Shown here one piece after another: positions 60,701-64,000 of a stretch of 64,000 nt of DNA (position 1 is the first letter of the stretch; each line of letters opens with the position of its first letter). The position numbers and the translations under genes were made by a program. Source of the stretch: Mastigias papua (Eukaryota; Cnidaria; Scyphozoa; Rhizostomeae; Mastigiidae); contig OZ025275.1 of NCBI GenBank assembly GCA_964019165.1, positions 11,746,530-11,810,529 of the forward strand, written 5' to 3'. The notes beneath the pieces are model-generated. The model made no database searches, had not been told where the DNA came from, and worked only from the letters and a program-made list of their open reading frames with translations.

Positions 60701-61985
60701 CTCTCTTGCCCGTTTTACTCTCCAAAAATGCCTTGGTTCTTGGATCCGAGATCATCGGATCGTCGTCCAATGGGCTGACAATCTCCTCTTCATCCTCCTC
60801 CACCTGATTAATCGCTTCTAGGAAAATCTCTGGGAACTGGTCTGTCAGGACATTATCGCCGTCGAAATCAGACGTATTATCCCCATCAGCTGTCAGACCG
60901 CTTTCCAATACATCTGTTCCGCTATTTTCTTTGTTGACTTTCATCCTGACGTCAATGTTGGGCGTCTCTTGTGCTTGCATCTGCTGTTTTGCCAGCTTTG
61001 TCAGTAATGCGACATAATAATCAACATTGAGCTGTGTCTCCAGAGTCAAAGTGAATTCTCCTTCGTAAGTGACCTGTAAGTCCGTCCATACCCCGTATTC
61101 GTCTAACTCAGGTAATGAGCCTTTGTGAATTACTGGCAATGTGTGACCTAAATGCAAGTCCTTAACATAAATTTCTTTGATAATTGGCGGTGTATTTAAT
61201 TTGTTTAATCGACTTTGAATTTTCAGCCAAACCTTACGCTTCCAATATGGCTCATGCCAAACATCCCAGAATGCCCGTCCCAGCAAAACATTGAGCCATG
61301 CAGTATGCGGCTCCAACCGTTTTCCGTTTATCACGCGCGATGGTATTTTCTCTCCCTCTCGAATACATTCAAGCATATAATGGGGATACGAATCAGCCGC
61401 ACGGCTTGAAAGTTTGCCCTTCTTTATATCTTGCAACGTAACCTGGTGCGTTAACGGTTTGCTGCAAAGTTGCATGCGGTAAAACCAATCTTCTTTTTCA
61501 CGCGCAGTAATCGGCAAGACATGAAATCGTTCATCAACTTTGTTCATCGTCCAATCATCTTCCGAACTCTCCACATACTTGTCAAAATCTGATGTAAGAT
61601 CTTCGAAAGGCACTTCGATATCTCTAACGAGCATTGCGCCTGGCGGAACATCGATCCTTATAGGGTACTTACGGTTCCAAATTCGTCGCATTGGCAGATC
61701 TAGTGGTTGCAGTGACAATTGACACTGTGATAAGGATACCTTGTGATGCTTTTCAAAAATGAATACAGGTTGCTGATCTTTGAGAGGCTCAGCTCTCCTA
61801 CTTCGCTTTCCTCGTAATCCACGACGGACTTTTTTTAGCTTTTGCGGGGACATTGGTTTGGTGTCAGCTTGCTGCTTGCAAAAGAAGACATGTAGGGTTT
61901 CTCCTTTCAGCAAAGCGAAGATGTCCTTTGTGCTATCCAGGGTAAACACGCGAGGATCATAGTCAACAATATAGTGGACCCATCC
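57747..61985 (-). CDS. TEX2: TEX2 homologue, last three exons (5' part outside window)
   Basis: TEX2 is an ER membrane protein with an SMP lipid-transfer domain, acting at ER contact sites (known for the family). Exons, minus strand: 61985-60508, 59920-59800, 57839-57747 (stop TAG). Phases join correctly, giving 563 residues, about the C-terminal half of the human protein. It starts GWVHYIVDYDP, as human GWMNEIYNYDP, straight after the membrane region. A PH-like region contains RRIWNRKYPIRI and REKEDWFYRMQL. The SMP domain starts at AWLNVLLGRAFWDVW (about residue 229 here), has YGVWTDLQVTYEGEFTLTLE, and ends with GTLAVNIAPPPTNRVW, PKLGDRHVRLTYLTDWIERK and the last-exon block KLFVLPSMQDL (human KVFVMPNMDDV). 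The upstream exons with the transmembrane segment must lie beyond the right edge. Confidence 0.95.
58145..58355. repeat. Interspersed repeat, copy 2 (first copy at 8800-9008)
   Basis: Same orientation and about 80% alike by eye to 8800-9008, including ATGGGGTAGTCAGC and TTTTGTAGTGTTGGTAAAGT. In TEX2 intron 2. Confidence 0.7.
58483..58833. mobile_element. MITE with 22-bp terminal inverted repeats and G-rich interior
   Basis: Left end GTACTCTTTGGTGCCTAATA(GA) at 58483-58504. The right end at 58812-58833 is its complement with one mismatch. The interior has several G7-G8 runs followed by TTGGAAAA or TTGAAA, and no coding sequence. No target-site duplication is obvious. Confidence 0.8.
59378..59500. 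repeat. (ATC)n triplet microsatellite
   Basis: An imperfect ATC array in TEX2 intron 2. Met-rich minus-strand frames through it are artefacts. Confidence 0.92.
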
Positions 61986-62173
61986 CTAGAATAAAAAATA
62001 GCTTGATGACGCTTTTCAACAATAGATACTAGTAATAATAATAATTATTATATTAGCTATATATAAAGTAGGCAGCCTGTATCTGCTCAATCTTCACACC
62101 AGGGGCTAATATAAATAGCAGGTGGGTACAAATCCGAACACTTCCAGTACAACAAATGATGTGTTTCTAGTTT

Positions 62174-62337
<164 letters not shown>

Positions 62338-62339
62338 GA

Positions 62340-62930
62340 GAGAGAGGCATTTTTACTTGAGTCGGCCTGATCTACACAGACTACAAACTACACGTGACTG
62401 ATAGCGTATGAGACAGTGTGTAAGTGTTATCAATTATCCTATCTCAATACTTTCAATGGCACGTGTTCATGCTTAACGCTTTCAAATATCTACACATAAT
62501 TATCAACAAGTAAACTCAAGAAACTCCCGTTTAATCATATCAAGATATTATCAATTTCTGCAAATTATTATAAGCATACAATCACGCTTTATAATAAATT
62601 TATAAAACTCAAACGCTTTTATGAAGTAAATTTCGGCTGAAAGCAATTCGGTCGGTAAATTAGCTAGGGCAAAATAGCAGCAGGTGAAAATCAACGTTAA
62701 CGACGCTCCCATTCATATAGGCTAGCATGTGGCGATAAAGTGAGCTGGTCACAACTATGGATGCTTGCTCTTCATTAGGCTAATGATGACAATGATAAAT
62801 GCCAGTAAGACGTTGATGGTAAAGAGAAAGATGAAATACTTCTGTATTACTGATAACACCTGCAAAATATGCGTAGACACATTCAAGCGACCATCATTCA
62901 TGGGATATGATTAGTTATCGAAAATGATAT
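62340..62930. other. TEX2 upstream intron, no exon confirmed
   Basis: AT-rich. On the minus strand at about 62863-62761 a very hydrophobic stretch (KYFIFLFTINVLLAFIIVII) follows a possible TTTTGCAG acceptor and ends in TAG. It does not match the TEX2 membrane segment as I remember it, so it is not annotated as an exon. Confidence 0.3.
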
Positions 62931-63018
62931 ATCATGATGAATATGACGATAATAATGATGGTGATGATTAAGATAATGATGATGATTGTGGTGGTGATAA
63001 TGACGATGAACATACGTA

Positions 63019-63325
<307 letters not shown>

Positions 63326-63359
63326 AGATAAATATATATATATATATATATATATACCC

Positions 63360-64000
63360 TTATTTTACTCTGATGATGGCCCTTGGCCAAAATTAGTAAG
63401 CAGAATATACTGTGATACAATAATATGCATGAAAGATCACACCGATACCTGCTCTCTCCTGCCGTTGGTCATGCACTACCTACACAACACACATATTTGG
63501 CAATTCACTTTATTCAAATCCTTTTAATGTGGCTGGTATTTTTAAGCAAATTCAATAAAAAGCAAAGAATTCTTTTAAATTATGGATTCTTTAAAAGCCT
63601 CTGATGCAAAACAAAGTTTATCTCACTTGTAGTTATGATGAGCTTAAGCAGCATGTGTAAATACAGACAAAGCTGATGCCTTAATTTCAACCCAGTAAAT
63701 CAAACAACTTGTATTCATGTGCTTAAGACATTTATCATTTTCTTAAGCATGTTGCTTACTTGTTTAGTTCAATAAATAACTTATGCACTCTTTTATTTGA
63801 CTGCTTTTCTGCTCTTCAGAAGATAGATATAATTTCACATTTCATCAAATCTTTAAGATTAATCATGAAGATATGCACTGAGAGTCTAAAATCATAAAGT
63901 AAAACTAAGACTATAATCTTTAGGACAACACAGGAAGGTTGTTGTCCAACGGCTGGTATATATGTGTAGATCACAAAGCTAACTGGCAATCAAGGTAATT
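63360..64000. other. Right edge, nothing recognised
   Basis: AT-rich sequence without an exon or element I can identify on either strand. Presumably intron of TEX2. Confidence 0.4.

Noticed and set aside
62761..62863. Hydrophobic minus-strand stretch as the TEX2 transmembrane exon
   Set aside because: It ends in a stop without a donor and does not resemble the membrane segment of the family. Its phase was also not shown to fit the next exon.

Overview
This is a window of animal nuclear DNA. It holds parts or all of five recognisable housekeeping genes, one G-protein-coupled receptor gene and many transposon remains. The genes have GT-AG introns, exons of 57-1478 nt and introns up to about 7 kb. 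The composition is AT-rich, with at least ten pure (AT)n tracts, the longest about 315 bp. The gene set, the decayed LINEs and the rhodopsin-like receptor suggest an early-branching invertebrate, and I favour a cnidarian. That placement is inference, since no lineage marker in the window settles it.

Layout. 1-6062 (minus strand): a Ty3/gypsy LTR retrotransposon with an open gag, an open pol that runs off the left edge, and one LTR. It lies in intron 10 of a CLEC16A homologue (minus strand, exons 1-10 at 16533-6217), in the same orientation, 154 bp past exon 10. 16.5-21.1 kb: a decayed LINE, (AT)n arrays and a tRNA-like SINE head. 21163-22761 (plus): an epsin gene whose whole coding sequence is one exon. 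22.8-27.3 kb: 3' flank, long dinucleotide arrays, and a SINE flanked by an 18-bp direct repeat. 27315-43561 (minus): a six-exon HAUS2-like augmin gene, with an intronless rhodopsin-like GPCR (34936-35931, minus) inside its third intron. 45540-50655 (plus): a complete seven-exon SUMF1 (formylglycine-generating enzyme) gene, divergent from HAUS2. 50.7-57.4 kb: broken LINEs of at least two kinds. 57747-61985 (minus): the three last exons of a TEX2 homologue (SMP lipid-transfer protein). 62-64 kb: simple-sequence arrays.

The host genes are functionally unrelated: endosome/mitophagy control (CLEC16A), clathrin endocytosis (epsin), spindle microtubule branching (HAUS2), sulfatase maturation (SUMF1) and ER contact-site lipid transfer (TEX2). 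They look like ordinary neighbours, not a cluster. The least ordinary item is the gypsy element. Its Pol begins with a complete MYND-type zinc finger, reached through what looks like a canonical -1 frameshift heptamer at the gag/pol overlap. I built the exon models by hand from splice sites, reading phase and remembered family sequences. Phases match at every junction I give.
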